DNA of 34,558 nt from the NCBI GenBank assembly GCA_002496475.1, contig DAJV01000108.1, positions 1 to 34,558 of the forward strand, in the 5' to 3' direction. The stretch is from Vulcanisaeta sp. UBA163. Lineage in GTDB: Archaea; Thermoproteota; Thermoprotei; Thermoproteales; Thermocladiaceae. The position numbers and the translations under genes were made by a program. Shown here in pieces: positions 8,580-15,616 of the stretch (positions are counted from its first letter, which is position 1; the number at the start of each line of letters is the position of its first letter). The notes under the pieces were generated by a model. The model made no database searches, had not been told where the DNA came from, and worked only from the letters and a program-made list of their open reading frames with translations.

Positions 8580-8630
8580 TTAATCCCTGCAAGGATTAAT
8601 TAAATACATGTCGGTAGTGGCTTATATATT
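8580..8630 (+). promoter_or_regulatory. Palindrome and TATA box of the membrane-protein cluster
   Basis: A 7-bp inverted repeat TTAATCC (8580-8586) / GGATTAA (8593-8599) with a 6-nt loop lies just upstream of TTATATATT (8622-8630). The TATA centre is about 25 nt before the GTG at 8651, giving a leaderless start. The palindrome sits where an upstream operator or activator site would be. A second perfect palindrome, ATCACGTGAT, lies at 8529-8538. Confidence 0.5.
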
Positions 8631-8650
8631 GAGCTGTTAGGCAATTAATT

Positions 8651-8836
8651 GTGAAGTTAATTGAGGAGTTAATGAATATAATGCTTCAGGAGTATGGTGC
8701 ATTAATACTCACTGTGGTCTCTATGGTATTATCAATAATAACCGCAGCATTGTATGTTGAGTTACTGAGGAACAATATTCTATTAATCAAGGAACTTAAC
8801 ACAATTATTCAGTGGATTAATTGGGTGATTGGATGA
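8651..8836 (+). CDS. Small single-pass membrane protein (61 aa), first gene of a four-gene cluster
   Basis: Not recognised as a known family. The 61-residue product has a short amphipathic start (KLIEELMNIMLQEYG), one strongly hydrophobic segment (about residues 16-38) and a C-terminal amphipathic helix (LLRNNILLIKELNTIIQWINWV). A good TATA box at leaderless distance supports the GTG start. Its stop overlaps the start of the next gene in an ATGA at 8833-8836, so the two are translationally coupled. The gene organisation supports a real protein although it is short. Function unknown; possibly a membrane subunit of a surface complex with the three genes downstream. Confidence 0.65.
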   Translation: MKLIEELMNIMLQEYGALILTVVSMVLSIITAALYVELLRNNILLIKELNTIIQWINWVIG

Positions 8837-8994
8837 TTAGGTACTTAGTTACGGCAATACTAATGGTAATGGTACTGATTATGGTAATAGTAATGGTAAA
8901 CTTCATTTTAAATACTCTATACTTAACAAATTCAGTAAGTAGTTACGCGGTGGTGATTGGGAATGGCGCTTGCAAACTCCTTGGTATTTCCTGA
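8833..8994 (+). CDS. Very small membrane protein (53 aa)
   Basis: A 53-residue frame with start ATG overlapping the previous stop (ATGA) and a GGTGAT Shine-Dalgarno at 8824-8829. Residues 4-26 are almost wholly hydrophobic (Leu, Val, Met, Ile), followed by a short polar tail (NTLYLTNSVSSYAVV) and one Cys (residue 47). This looks like a signal anchor with a small external domain. The 3' end overlaps the following gene by 32 bases. It is easy to miss because of its length; the coupling signals are the main support. Family unknown. Confidence 0.55.
   Translation: MIRYLVTAILMVMVLIMVIVMVNFILNTLYLTNSVSSYAVVIGNGACKLLGIS
8952..8957 (+). promoter_or_regulatory. GGTGAT ribosome binding site deciding the start at 8963
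   Basis: GGTGAT is complementary to the archaeal 16S 3' end (ATCACC). It lies 5 nt before the ATG at 8963, and argues against the TTG at 8957. The same element occurs at 8824-8829 and 9264-9269 before the neighbouring genes. Confidence 0.6.
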
Positions 8995-9268
8995 TCTACT
9001 GATCTCCATAACCCTAATAGTAGTGATACTGGTACTAACCATTTACCTAGTGAACCTGTTAATGAAATTATCAATGATCGACTACAAAGCCTCCATGGGG
9101 ACCTACCTCTTTGTTGCATGCCAATTAGGTAACCTAAGTGATAATGGTCTCAGTCACATAATAATTATGAACAAATTGGTGTCAAGTAACTACCTGATTA
9201 TATGCCCAAGGATAGTGGTCAACGGTTCACAATTGACGTCCAGCATCTACGTTGTCTACACCAGGTGA
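8963..9268 (+). CDS. Single-pass membrane protein with external domain (101 aa)
   Basis: Residues 9-33 form one hydrophobic segment (LLISITLIVVILVLTIYLVNLL). The remaining 65 residues are polar with two Cys (CQLGNLSDN, and IICPRIVVNGS) and NGS/NLS N-glycosylation sequons, suggesting an extracytoplasmic domain possibly held by a disulfide. No class III (pilin) signal motif is evident. The start is set by GGTGAT 5 nt upstream. It overlaps the preceding gene by 32 bases, and the following gene starts 6 bases after its stop. Family not recognised. Confidence 0.65.
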   Translation: MALANSLVFPDLLISITLIVVILVLTIYLVNLLMKLSMIDYKASMGTYLFVACQLGNLSDNGLSHIIIMNKLVSSNYLIICPRIVVNGSQLTSSIYVVYTR

Positions 9269-9269
9269 T
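9264..9269 (+). promoter_or_regulatory. GGTGAT ribosome binding site embedded in a stop codon
   Basis: GGTGAT at 9264-9269 contains the TGA stop of the preceding gene (9266-9268) and lies 5 nt before the ATG at 9275, so termination and re-initiation are coupled. Confidence 0.6.
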
Positions 9270-9274
9270 AATTC

Positions 9275-10069
9275 ATGATTTATAAATCATTACTACCAAT
9301 CCTAATAATACTATTAATAATGATAGTAATAACCACCTACCTGATGCATTATGTGAGTACTGAAACTGCCAAAGCCATAATCCTCGAGAATAAGTACCTA
9401 CTATCCATAAATACCTTCAGGCAATTAAACGAAACGTTACCACAGGTCCTGCAGAACAGGGCATGCATGCTAATAGTGAACCCAATAAATTACACCTGCA
9501 ATTCAATAGCCATAGACATGACAAACTCCGTAAATAATGCCCTAAGTACAATAAGTAATAAGACAAATAACCTGGTGATTTATAGGGTAGTTAATTATAC
9601 AGTTTATGGAAGTGGCAACATCACCATATACCGCGTTTCCATTAATGCATTCATTCAATCCAGTAACATTGAGAGAACAATCACAGTATCATACCCATTC
9701 AACCTATGCTACTATTCACAATTGGTGAGAGAGATAAGTAATAGCCTTGGTGATGGCATTACGATTAATGCTAATAATATAACGGACGCTATATGGAAAA
9801 TAAATAATGGGCTAGCCAACAAAGTTGCCTATCACGGGCAGTCACGAATCATTCTCTATTATACCGGGGTATTTAGCATGATCAAACGCACGCATAATTA
9901 CACGGTTTATTCAGGGTCAATTAATTACGTACTAAGCATTTCACCTAATATTAATACTTGCAATGAGACCACGGAAATCACTGGCGAATTTCATGCCACT
10001 GTAATAATAAACGCCTTTGTTAATAATACGTATTATTTCTCAATCAATGGGGCCGTAAGCAATAATTAA
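9275..10069 (+). CDS. Anchored, heavily sequon-rich surface protein (264 aa)
   Basis: Not recognised. Residues 6-25 are a hydrophobic anchor (LLPILIILLIMIVITTYLM). The remaining 240 residues are Asn-, Thr-, Ser- and Tyr-rich with about nine N-x-S/T sequons (NET, NYT, NKT, NYT, NIT, NIT, NYT, NET, NNT) and four Cys in the external part (NRAC, NYTC, FNLC, NTC), suggesting a glycosylated and disulfide-bonded extracellular domain. The composition differs from the cytoplasmic neighbours. It is the last and largest gene of the cluster 8651-10069. A surface or pilin-like role is possible, but no assembly ATPase or prepilin peptidase is nearby. Confidence 0.7.
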   Translation: MIYKSLLPILIILLIMIVITTYLMHYVSTETAKAIILENKYLLSINTFRQLNETLPQVLQNRACMLIVNPINYTCNSIAIDMTNSVNNALSTISNKTNNLVIYRVVNYTVYGSGNITIYRVSINAFIQSSNIERTITVSYPFNLCYYSQLVREISNSLGDGITINANNITDAIWKINNGLANKVAYHGQSRIILYYTGVFSMIKRTHNYTVYSGSINYVLSISPNINTCNETTEITGEFHATVIINAFVNNTYYFSINGAVSNN

Positions 10070-10136
10070 AGGTCATCCTACTGCTAGGGTCTTAATGAGT
10101 TAACGCATTTAAATAAACCCGGAATTATACCTTCCC

Positions 10137-11213
10137 GTGATTGATGAAATACTTGGTTTCAAGGCTAGGAGCATACTAATTATTGGTTTGGGCGGCGGGG
10201 GGGATGCCGTTGGCTCATCGATTACGTATAACCTAGCATTAGGCGAAGAAAAGGAGACAACACTTGGTGCAGTGCTCTGGGAAAGATACGTCTCTGACCC
10301 TGTGCCAGGACCCATTAGAATACAGGAACTCCAGAATGCCGAGGCCTTGGGCAACTACTTGGCAATAGTTAATGGAGATACCTACGCCATTAGGGAGGGC
10401 GTGCGTGTAGTTCCTCAAATAGCCAACGTACTTAGTGTGATCAAGGACGATGGATTGGGAATAAGCATTTCGGGGTCTGTAAGTAACGTAGCTAGGGAAA
10501 TCAGCGAATATGTGAGTAAGTATGGCTTTGACGCTGTGATGGGTATCGACGTTGGTGGTGACGTGCTAGCACTGGGCAGTGAGGACAACTTGTATAGCCC
10601 TCTTGCTGATAGTTATTCCGTTGCAATTCTAACCAAGGTCCAGGACTATACGGGTATTCCAGTAGTACTTGGCGTTACGGGACCTGGTGTTGATGGGGAA
10701 TTAAACAGGGACTACGTATTAATGAGGATAAGTCAACTGGCGAGTAAAGGTGCCTTCCTGGGCGCCTATGGTCCAACACAGAGTGACCTAGTGTTACTTG
10801 AGGACATACTGGGTAAGGCAATAACTGAGGCCAGTCAATTAGTGTATAAAGCCGCTAGGGGGCACTACGGTGATGTAGGCATACGAGGGGGAATGAGGAA
10901 AATCAAGCTCGACATATCATCATCAATAACCTACTACCTAGACCTCAGGAAAATCATTAATGAATTACCCCTGGCTAACCTAGTGATCGATACAAGGGAT
11001 CCCTGGGATGCAATGAGGATTCTAAATAGTAAGGGAATAATGACGGAGCTAAACTTTGAGGAAGAGGTCTATAGGTACTATAGAACTAGGTTAAAATTGC
11101 CAAGCCCTGAGGAGGCGTACCTAATGATAAGAGAAATAAGGAATAAGTTGAGGAACCAGTTAAATCAGGCCGGCGATAGTCATCATTTAGATAATAGTCA
11201 GTTAAGGGCGTGA
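10137..11213 (+). CDS. DUF1152 domain protein
   Basis: A 358-residue cytoplasmic protein that looks like the DUF1152 family, mainly archaeal and of unknown biochemical function. It starts with a hydrophobic strand and Gly-rich turn, IIGLGGGGDAVGSS (about 20-33), resembling a nucleotide-binding loop. It contains the conserved MGIDVGGDVLA and GVTGPGVDGEL segments typical of that family, and ends in a charged helical tail. The GTG start lies about 26 nt after the TATA-like ATTTAAAT (about 10107-10114), consistent with a leaderless mRNA. It stands alone between the membrane cluster and a convergent unknown gene. Confidence 0.8.
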   Translation: MIDEILGFKARSILIIGLGGGGDAVGSSITYNLALGEEKETTLGAVLWERYVSDPVPGPIRIQELQNAEALGNYLAIVNGDTYAIREGVRVVPQIANVLSVIKDDGLGISISGSVSNVAREISEYVSKYGFDAVMGIDVGGDVLALGSEDNLYSPLADSYSVAILTKVQDYTGIPVVLGVTGPGVDGELNRDYVLMRISQLASKGAFLGAYGPTQSDLVLLEDILGKAITEASQLVYKAARGHYGDVGIRGGMRKIKLDISSSITYYLDLRKIINELPLANLVIDTRDPWDAMRILNSKGIMTELNFEEEVYRYYRTRLKLPSPEEAYLMIREIRNKLRNQLNQAGDSHHLDNSQLRA

Positions 11214-11260
11214 TCGTCATCCTCAATTTTAATCTAAAAAGGGAAGAACCTTAAATAATT

Positions 11261-11740
11261 TTAATCACCGGCTTCTTCGTAGAAAAACGCATCGCTTCGT
11301 TCGGCTTCACGAAGCAATTGCAGTTGGGAGATCCTCTCCTCGGCTTTCCTATACATATTCGCGAACTCCATTATTCTTGCGGCAACATCCTCAGACCTGC
11401 TGAACATTGCTGGGTTGTAAAGAAACTTCTTTCTTTCTGCGCCTTTAATGTCCACTACGTATCCCTCAACAATGCCTGATGTTGGTATTTTACCTAATTC
11501 GCCGTCTTCTCCTCGGATCAGGAAAACGTAACCTTTACGTGAATTATCATTAAATGTAAGCCTAACGAGTATTAGGGCTATGTGGAATTCCTTGAGTATA
11601 CTGGTTATAACGTCCCTATACCTTTCATACTCACGTACGTAGGGTAATCGCTCGACCAGCTTTATGTCATCCCTATTCAAATCACTAAGGAGATCACTCA
11701 ACATATCCATTACGTTTTTACCCGTGTTCACAACCTCCAT
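11261..11740 (-). CDS. Hypothetical protein (159 aa)
   Basis: Family not recognised. The product is soluble and charged with a helical N-terminal part (MDMLSDLLSDLNRDDIKLVERL), a central beta-rich region (IALILVRLTF ... GYVFLIRGEDGELG) and a C-terminal helix (RKAEERISQLQLLREAER). I chose the ATG at 11740 because TATTTTAA (rc of 11763-11770) lies 26 nt upstream. The longer frame to 11797 would put this promoter inside the coding region, and its extra 19 codons consist largely of AATGCT repeats. It is divergent from the gene at 11858 and convergent with the DUF1152 gene. Confidence 0.65.
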   Translation of the reverse strand: MEVVNTGKNVMDMLSDLLSDLNRDDIKLVERLPYVREYERYRDVITSILKEFHIALILVRLTFNDNSRKGYVFLIRGEDGELGKIPTSGIVEGYVVDIKGAERKKFLYNPAMFSRSEDVAARIMEFANMYRKAEERISQLQLLREAERSDAFFYEEAGD

Positions 11741-11826
11741 ACGGCAAGAAATATAATTAGCATTAAAATAAGCATTACCTAGCATTGTATTACCCATTAG
11801 GTGAAGTAATGGCAGGGAACATAAGG

Positions 11827-11834
11827 AATATTTA
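11827..11834 (+). promoter_or_regulatory. TATA box of the gene at 11858
   Basis: AATATTTA is centred 27 nt upstream of the ATG at 11858, implying a leaderless transcript. An inverted repeat CCATTA/TAATGG (11794-11812) lies just upstream, between this promoter and the divergent one. Confidence 0.5.
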
Positions 11835-11857
11835 GTAGGTGGAGGGACATAATTACG

Positions 11858-12181
11858 ATGAGTGGCCTAGATAAACGCGTGTATGAGATTCATGGCAAGG
11901 TAATGAACATGTTCATGGGTAATCAGTGCTATGATGTTGATCCGCCGTTGGTCATGGATTGCGTAAAAAATGCATTATCAGACATTGGGTTAAATGTTAA
12001 GGAAATAATGTTCTTTGACATAGATGGTAATGTGACTCAGGATATTAATAATGCTAAGTACATGAGGGTTGTTGCCACTAGCAATGGGATCAATGGCAGG
12101 CAAATATTTACGTTCGCCCTGATTAAATATAGGGGTAAATATAAGGTGCTTTATTTACAATCTGCCGTGTATGAAGACTAG
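11858..12181 (+). CDS. Hypothetical protein (107 aa)
   Basis: Unrecognised small soluble protein. The N-terminal half looks helical with two Cys (GNQCYDVDPPLVMDCVKNAL). The second half looks beta-rich (KEIMFFDIDGNVTQD, YMRVVATSN, IFTFALIKYRGKYKVLYLQS), suggesting a compact alpha/beta fold. It has a good leaderless promoter. It is divergent from the unknown gene ending at 11740 and convergent with htpX, with a 10-bp-stem hairpin between. No motif points to a function. Confidence 0.65.
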   Translation: MSGLDKRVYEIHGKVMNMFMGNQCYDVDPPLVMDCVKNALSDIGLNVKEIMFFDIDGNVTQDINNAKYMRVVATSNGINGRQIFTFALIKYRGKYKVLYLQSAVYED

Positions 12182-12216
12182 CAGGTAAAAATGAAAATGG
12201 GGGAAATTGATTTAAT

Positions 12217-12248
12217 TAATAACCTCTATGGTTTGACTGAGGTTATTA
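12217..12248. terminator. Bidirectional hairpin between convergent genes
   Basis: Perfect 10-bp inverted repeat TAATAACCTC (12217-12226) / GAGGTTATTA (12239-12248), loop 12 nt, between the gene ending at 12181 and htpX; the right arm includes the htpX stop codon. AT-rich sequence flanks the left arm. The location suits a shared terminator or 3' end stabiliser. Confidence 0.5.
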
Positions 12249-13223
12249 CGAGGACTCCGCCAATCTGTCAAGTAATTGAATCCTCTTTGCTGGGTGTGGG
12301 TGAGACATAAGCAGTTCCTCCCAAACAGATGGCTTATAATGTCTCCAATACTCTATTAAATCATCAGCATTCCTCTCAATATACTCGACATTAACATTAA
12401 CTGGTGGTGCGAAGAAGAGCATTCTCAGCGTACCATTAGTTGTCTTCCTAACCACATTAGGATCTGTATAAAGTGTTATCTTGGCGAGGGCTCTCTGGAG
12501 ATTACGTGCGCCATTCTCCACAGTCAACGCACCATTAATATCCGCATATGACTCCCTCAATCTATTGATGTATAAAACGAATAACTGGAAGAGGAAGCTA
12601 ACGGCAAGTAGCACCAAGCCTATGAGGAGGAGTAAACCACCATTATTGTCCCTACCTCCTGACCAACCTCCCCACCAACCACCCCACCAGAGTGACCAAC
12701 CAAGCCAGTAAATTACCGTGGGCAGCAGGCCGATGGCCATCAGTACCTCAACATCCCTATGCCTGAGATGCCCAATCTCATGCCCAAGAACTGCCTTTAA
12801 CTCACTTGGCTTCAGTATCTTCAGTAAGGGTAATGTTATTGCAACTCTCTTACCGGCTATTGGGCTTCCGTAGGCGAAGGCGTTTGGGAACGGCACATCG
12901 GCCACGTAGACCTTCGGCGCGCTCTTAAATCCATTAGCCCTAGCAACGTCAGCCACTAGGTCATGAACCCAGCCATAGGTTGGGTCATCAGGCTTAATCT
13001 CATGGGCTCTATACATGGCGTTGATTAGGAATGGGCCAATTAACCATTGCAACAGCGTTAGGAAAAATGCCATAACCACTAAACTCGTGACCAATGCAAT
13101 ACCGCTTATTGAACCGCCTGTTAGCCATAGCATGACGCCATAGGTAAGGGCAGCTCCAAGTAGTAATATCGCTATTATTGCGAACGACATCTTCAACCTG
13201 AATACCAGTAGTGCCCTATTCAT
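12246..13223 (-). CDS. htpX: HtpX-like M48 zinc metalloprotease
   Basis: Membrane metalloprotease that in the HtpX family degrades misfolded membrane proteins. The 325-residue protein has two N-terminal transmembrane helices (about 12-35 and 42-66), the zinc motif HEIGH at 148-152 with flanking LKAVLG and LRHRD, two further helices (about 160-176 and 197-218), and the third zinc ligand Glu in RLRESYADING (E224). The loop between the last two helices is strongly Trp/Gly-rich (about 176-196). The start is supported by TTTTTAAAATT about 28 nt upstream. It appears monocistronic. Confidence 0.92.
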   Translation of the reverse strand: MNRALLVFRLKMSFAIIAILLLGAALTYGVMLWLTGGSISGIALVTSLVVMAFFLTLLQWLIGPFLINAMYRAHEIKPDDPTYGWVHDLVADVARANGFKSAPKVYVADVPFPNAFAYGSPIAGKRVAITLPLLKILKPSELKAVLGHEIGHLRHRDVEVLMAIGLLPTVIYWLGWSLWWGGWWGGWSGGRDNNGGLLLLIGLVLLAVSFLFQLFVLYINRLRESYADINGALTVENGARNLQRALAKITLYTDPNVVRKTTNGTLRMLFFAPPVNVNVEYIERNADDLIEYWRHYKPSVWEELLMSHPHPAKRIQLLDRLAESS

Positions 13224-13272
13224 ACAAGGCAGGATCCATGGTGTTAATTTTAAAAACCTAACTCACGTTACA

Positions 13273-13971
13273 TTACGTAGACCCAATAATAAACCTGGCA
13301 TCAGCGGCGTAGGCGCCCTTACCCCTCTCGAGAACAATGACCGGGTTAAGGTCGGCCTCGGCAATGTTTGGATTGTCGGAAAGTAATTCTGAGAACTTCG
13401 TTATTATATAAACGATGGCCTCCTCATCCCTGGCCAGTATGTTCCTATAACCATTGAAGAGCCTATAGCCCTTTATTTCTCTAATCATTGATCTTGCATC
13501 ATCCTCGGTAATTGGTACAATCCTAAAACTAACGTCCTGTAGAACCTCAACCATGATACCGCCAAGGCCGAAGGCTATTACATGCCCGAATATTGGGTCC
13601 TTCGTAGCACCAACTATAGTCTCCAAACCCTCAGGTACCATCCTCTGCAACAGAAATCCACTGATCCTGGCGTAGGGCGACTTCTCCCTAATGTTATTTC
13701 TAATTCTCTCGCAGGCGCTCCTAAGTTCGTCATCATTATTTACATTAAGTATGACGCCACCAACGTCAGACTTATGAATAATGTCTGGGGAAACAACCTT
13801 GAGTGCCACTGGGTAACCAATGTCCTTAACCGCCTTGAGTGCCTCATCAACATTCTGAACAAGTGCGAAGTCAGGGACTGGGATATTATACTGCCTAAGC
13901 AATTCGAAGGACTCATGCTCAAGTAACTTGTACCTACCCTCATCAAGGGCCTTTGCAATTATTGGGTTCAT
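13273..13971 (-). CDS. Acetate--CoA ligase (ADP-forming), beta subunit
   Basis: ATP-grasp subunit (232 residues) of the archaeal ADP-forming acetyl-CoA synthetase, which turns acyl-CoA, ADP and phosphate into acid, CoA and ATP. Visible features: ESFELLRQYNIPVP at the start of the ATP-grasp fold, YPVALKVVSPDIIHKSDVGGV, the Gly-rich FGLGGIMVEV loop and EADLNPVIVL at the end. This matches the usual length of the separate beta subunit. The ATG at 13971 is chosen because GGTGAT (rc of 13976-13981), which includes the alpha-subunit stop codon, lies 4 nt upstream; a start at 13983 would lack this signal. It is translationally coupled to the alpha gene. Confidence 0.92.
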   Translation of the reverse strand: MNPIIAKALDEGRYKLLEHESFELLRQYNIPVPDFALVQNVDEALKAVKDIGYPVALKVVSPDIIHKSDVGGVILNVNNDDELRSACERIRNNIREKSPYARISGFLLQRMVPEGLETIVGATKDPIFGHVIAFGLGGIMVEVLQDVSFRIVPITEDDARSMIREIKGYRLFNGYRNILARDEEAIVYIITKFSELLSDNPNIAEADLNPVIVLERGKGAYAADARFIIGST

Positions 13972-13975
13972 GCCT

Positions 13976-13981
13976 ATCACC
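13976..13981 (-). promoter_or_regulatory. GGTGAT ribosome binding site overlapping the alpha-subunit stop
   Basis: On the minus strand GGTGAT contains the TGA of the alpha subunit (13977-13979) and lies 4 nt before the ATG of the beta subunit, coupling their translation. Confidence 0.6.
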
Positions 13982-15422
13982 ATTCCTTGGTAACGCCTTT
14001 AATTTTTGCGTATTCGTACAAAGCCCATAGCGCCTTAGCAGCCCTATGAGGCGCGTGGTATACAGGTATGCCGTTCTCCTCTAGGTTATTCTCGAACTTG
14101 GCTACGTACTCATTGCCGCCAAAGCTAACAACAACTATTGGCTTATTGAACCTTCTAGCTTCCACTATGTAGTTGCCTAGGTTTATTGATAGACCGGGTA
14201 TTTGCATTAGGGCTATTATTAAGGCCATGTCCGCATAGCTTGTGGGTAATACTGTGTCTAATACGAACTTGTACATGGCGTCCGTTGCGCTACCCGTAAG
14301 GTCAATTGGGTTACGGGTGACTGCCAATGGCGGTAATTGCTTCCTCAGGATCTCCTGGAGACTCTCCGATAGTTCCGGTACCTGCAGCCCACGCATGTCC
14401 AAGGCATCCACTGCCTGTATACCCATGCCACCACTATCCGTCAACACCAATACCCTGTTTCCCCTTGGTAATGGTTGCGTGGCTAAAGCCTTGGCCATGT
14501 CAAAGGCATCTGTTATGTTGTCTGCCTCTATGACATTGGCCTGCCTAAGCATTGCGTGGTATATCTCATAGTTACCCGCTAATGCTGCTGTGTGGGACTT
14601 AACGGCTCCCGTGGCTGCCTTGGTCCTACCCGCCTTATAAACAACAACTGGTTTAATACTTGACACCTCCTTCATTACCTCCAGTAATTTCTTGCCCTCG
14701 CCTGAGTACTTCAACCCCTCCATATACATGACAATCACCTTAACCCTATTATCCCTGGCAAAGTACTCAAGGATCTCCGACTCACTAATATCCAGTTTGT
14801 TTCCGTAGTTCACAGCCAGACCAACACCTATGTTCCTCCTAGCAGCCCAATCAAGGATGGCCCCGGCCACTGCGCCGCTCTGGCTTATTAGGGCCACGGG
14901 GCCTGGCCTAGGCCTGCCCATTCTATCCTCAGGCAGGAAGAATGTGTCTAGGCCATTAAATGCATTGTAAACACCAATGCAGTTAGGTCCAAGTACCCTG
15001 ATGCGGTTCTGGACAATCCTCCTAAGCTCCTCCTCGAGTCTCGCACCATCCTCACCAACCTCACTAAAACCACCACTAATAATTATTGTGGTTCTAACGC
15101 CCTTCTTGATGCATTCCTCGGTGACCTTAGGTACAGCAGGTGCTGGAACAGCTATAACCGCTAAGTCAACATCATCCTGAACATCTAGTATTGTCTTGTA
15201 GTACTTAATGCCATTGACCTCATCATACTTAGGATTAACAAGGTAAATCTTACCCTTGAACTTAGTCAGTAGATTCTTGGTGATTACACCGCCTACGCTA
15301 TTCTCCCTGGGTGTGGCGCCAATTATAACCACTGACCTTGGGTTAAACAATAGATCGAGCGGCGAGGCAATCATCACATCCATCTGCTTACCCTGCTGTA
15401 GGTCTGTTCTTTGCTCCTCCAT
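13977..15422 (-). CDS. Acetate--CoA ligase (ADP-forming), alpha subunit
   Basis: Large subunit (481 residues) carrying the CoA-binding Rossmann domain and the succinyl-CoA-synthetase-like flavodoxin domains. Motifs: NPRSVVIIGATPRENSVGG for CoA/nucleotide binding, GPNCIGVYN, SQSGAVAGAILDWA, and the phosphorylated active-site His in VKSHTAALAGN (about H277). It acts with the beta subunit in energy conservation from acetyl-CoA or other acyl-CoAs; substrate range cannot be told. Two ATGs are possible (15431 and 15422). The TATA box TTTTTAAG is about 22 nt before the first and 31 nt before the second, so I prefer 15422 with a very short leader. Confidence 0.92.
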   Translation of the reverse strand: MEEQRTDLQQGKQMDVMIASPLDLLFNPRSVVIIGATPRENSVGGVITKNLLTKFKGKIYLVNPKYDEVNGIKYYKTILDVQDDVDLAVIAVPAPAVPKVTEECIKKGVRTTIIISGGFSEVGEDGARLEEELRRIVQNRIRVLGPNCIGVYNAFNGLDTFFLPEDRMGRPRPGPVALISQSGAVAGAILDWAARRNIGVGLAVNYGNKLDISESEILEYFARDNRVKVIVMYMEGLKYSGEGKKLLEVMKEVSSIKPVVVYKAGRTKAATGAVKSHTAALAGNYEIYHAMLRQANVIEADNITDAFDMAKALATQPLPRGNRVLVLTDSGGMGIQAVDALDMRGLQVPELSESLQEILRKQLPPLAVTRNPIDLTGSATDAMYKFVLDTVLPTSYADMALIIALMQIPGLSINLGNYIVEARRFNKPIVVVSFGGNEYVAKFENNLEENGIPVYHAPHRAAKALWALYEYAKIKGVTKEW

Positions 15423-15616
15423 AAGAATCATCAGGTACTTTAGCCTGGCCTTAAAAATCTTTCTAGATATATAAATAATCTATGTATCTTTATAGAAAAT
15501 ACAATGAATATTTTTCCTAAAAACACCGAAAGTATCATGAGAATAATATTATTATATCTGTGAAGAAAAATAACTAATGGATTAAGCTTAAAAGGAGAAA
15601 AACTCAAACTATCTTA

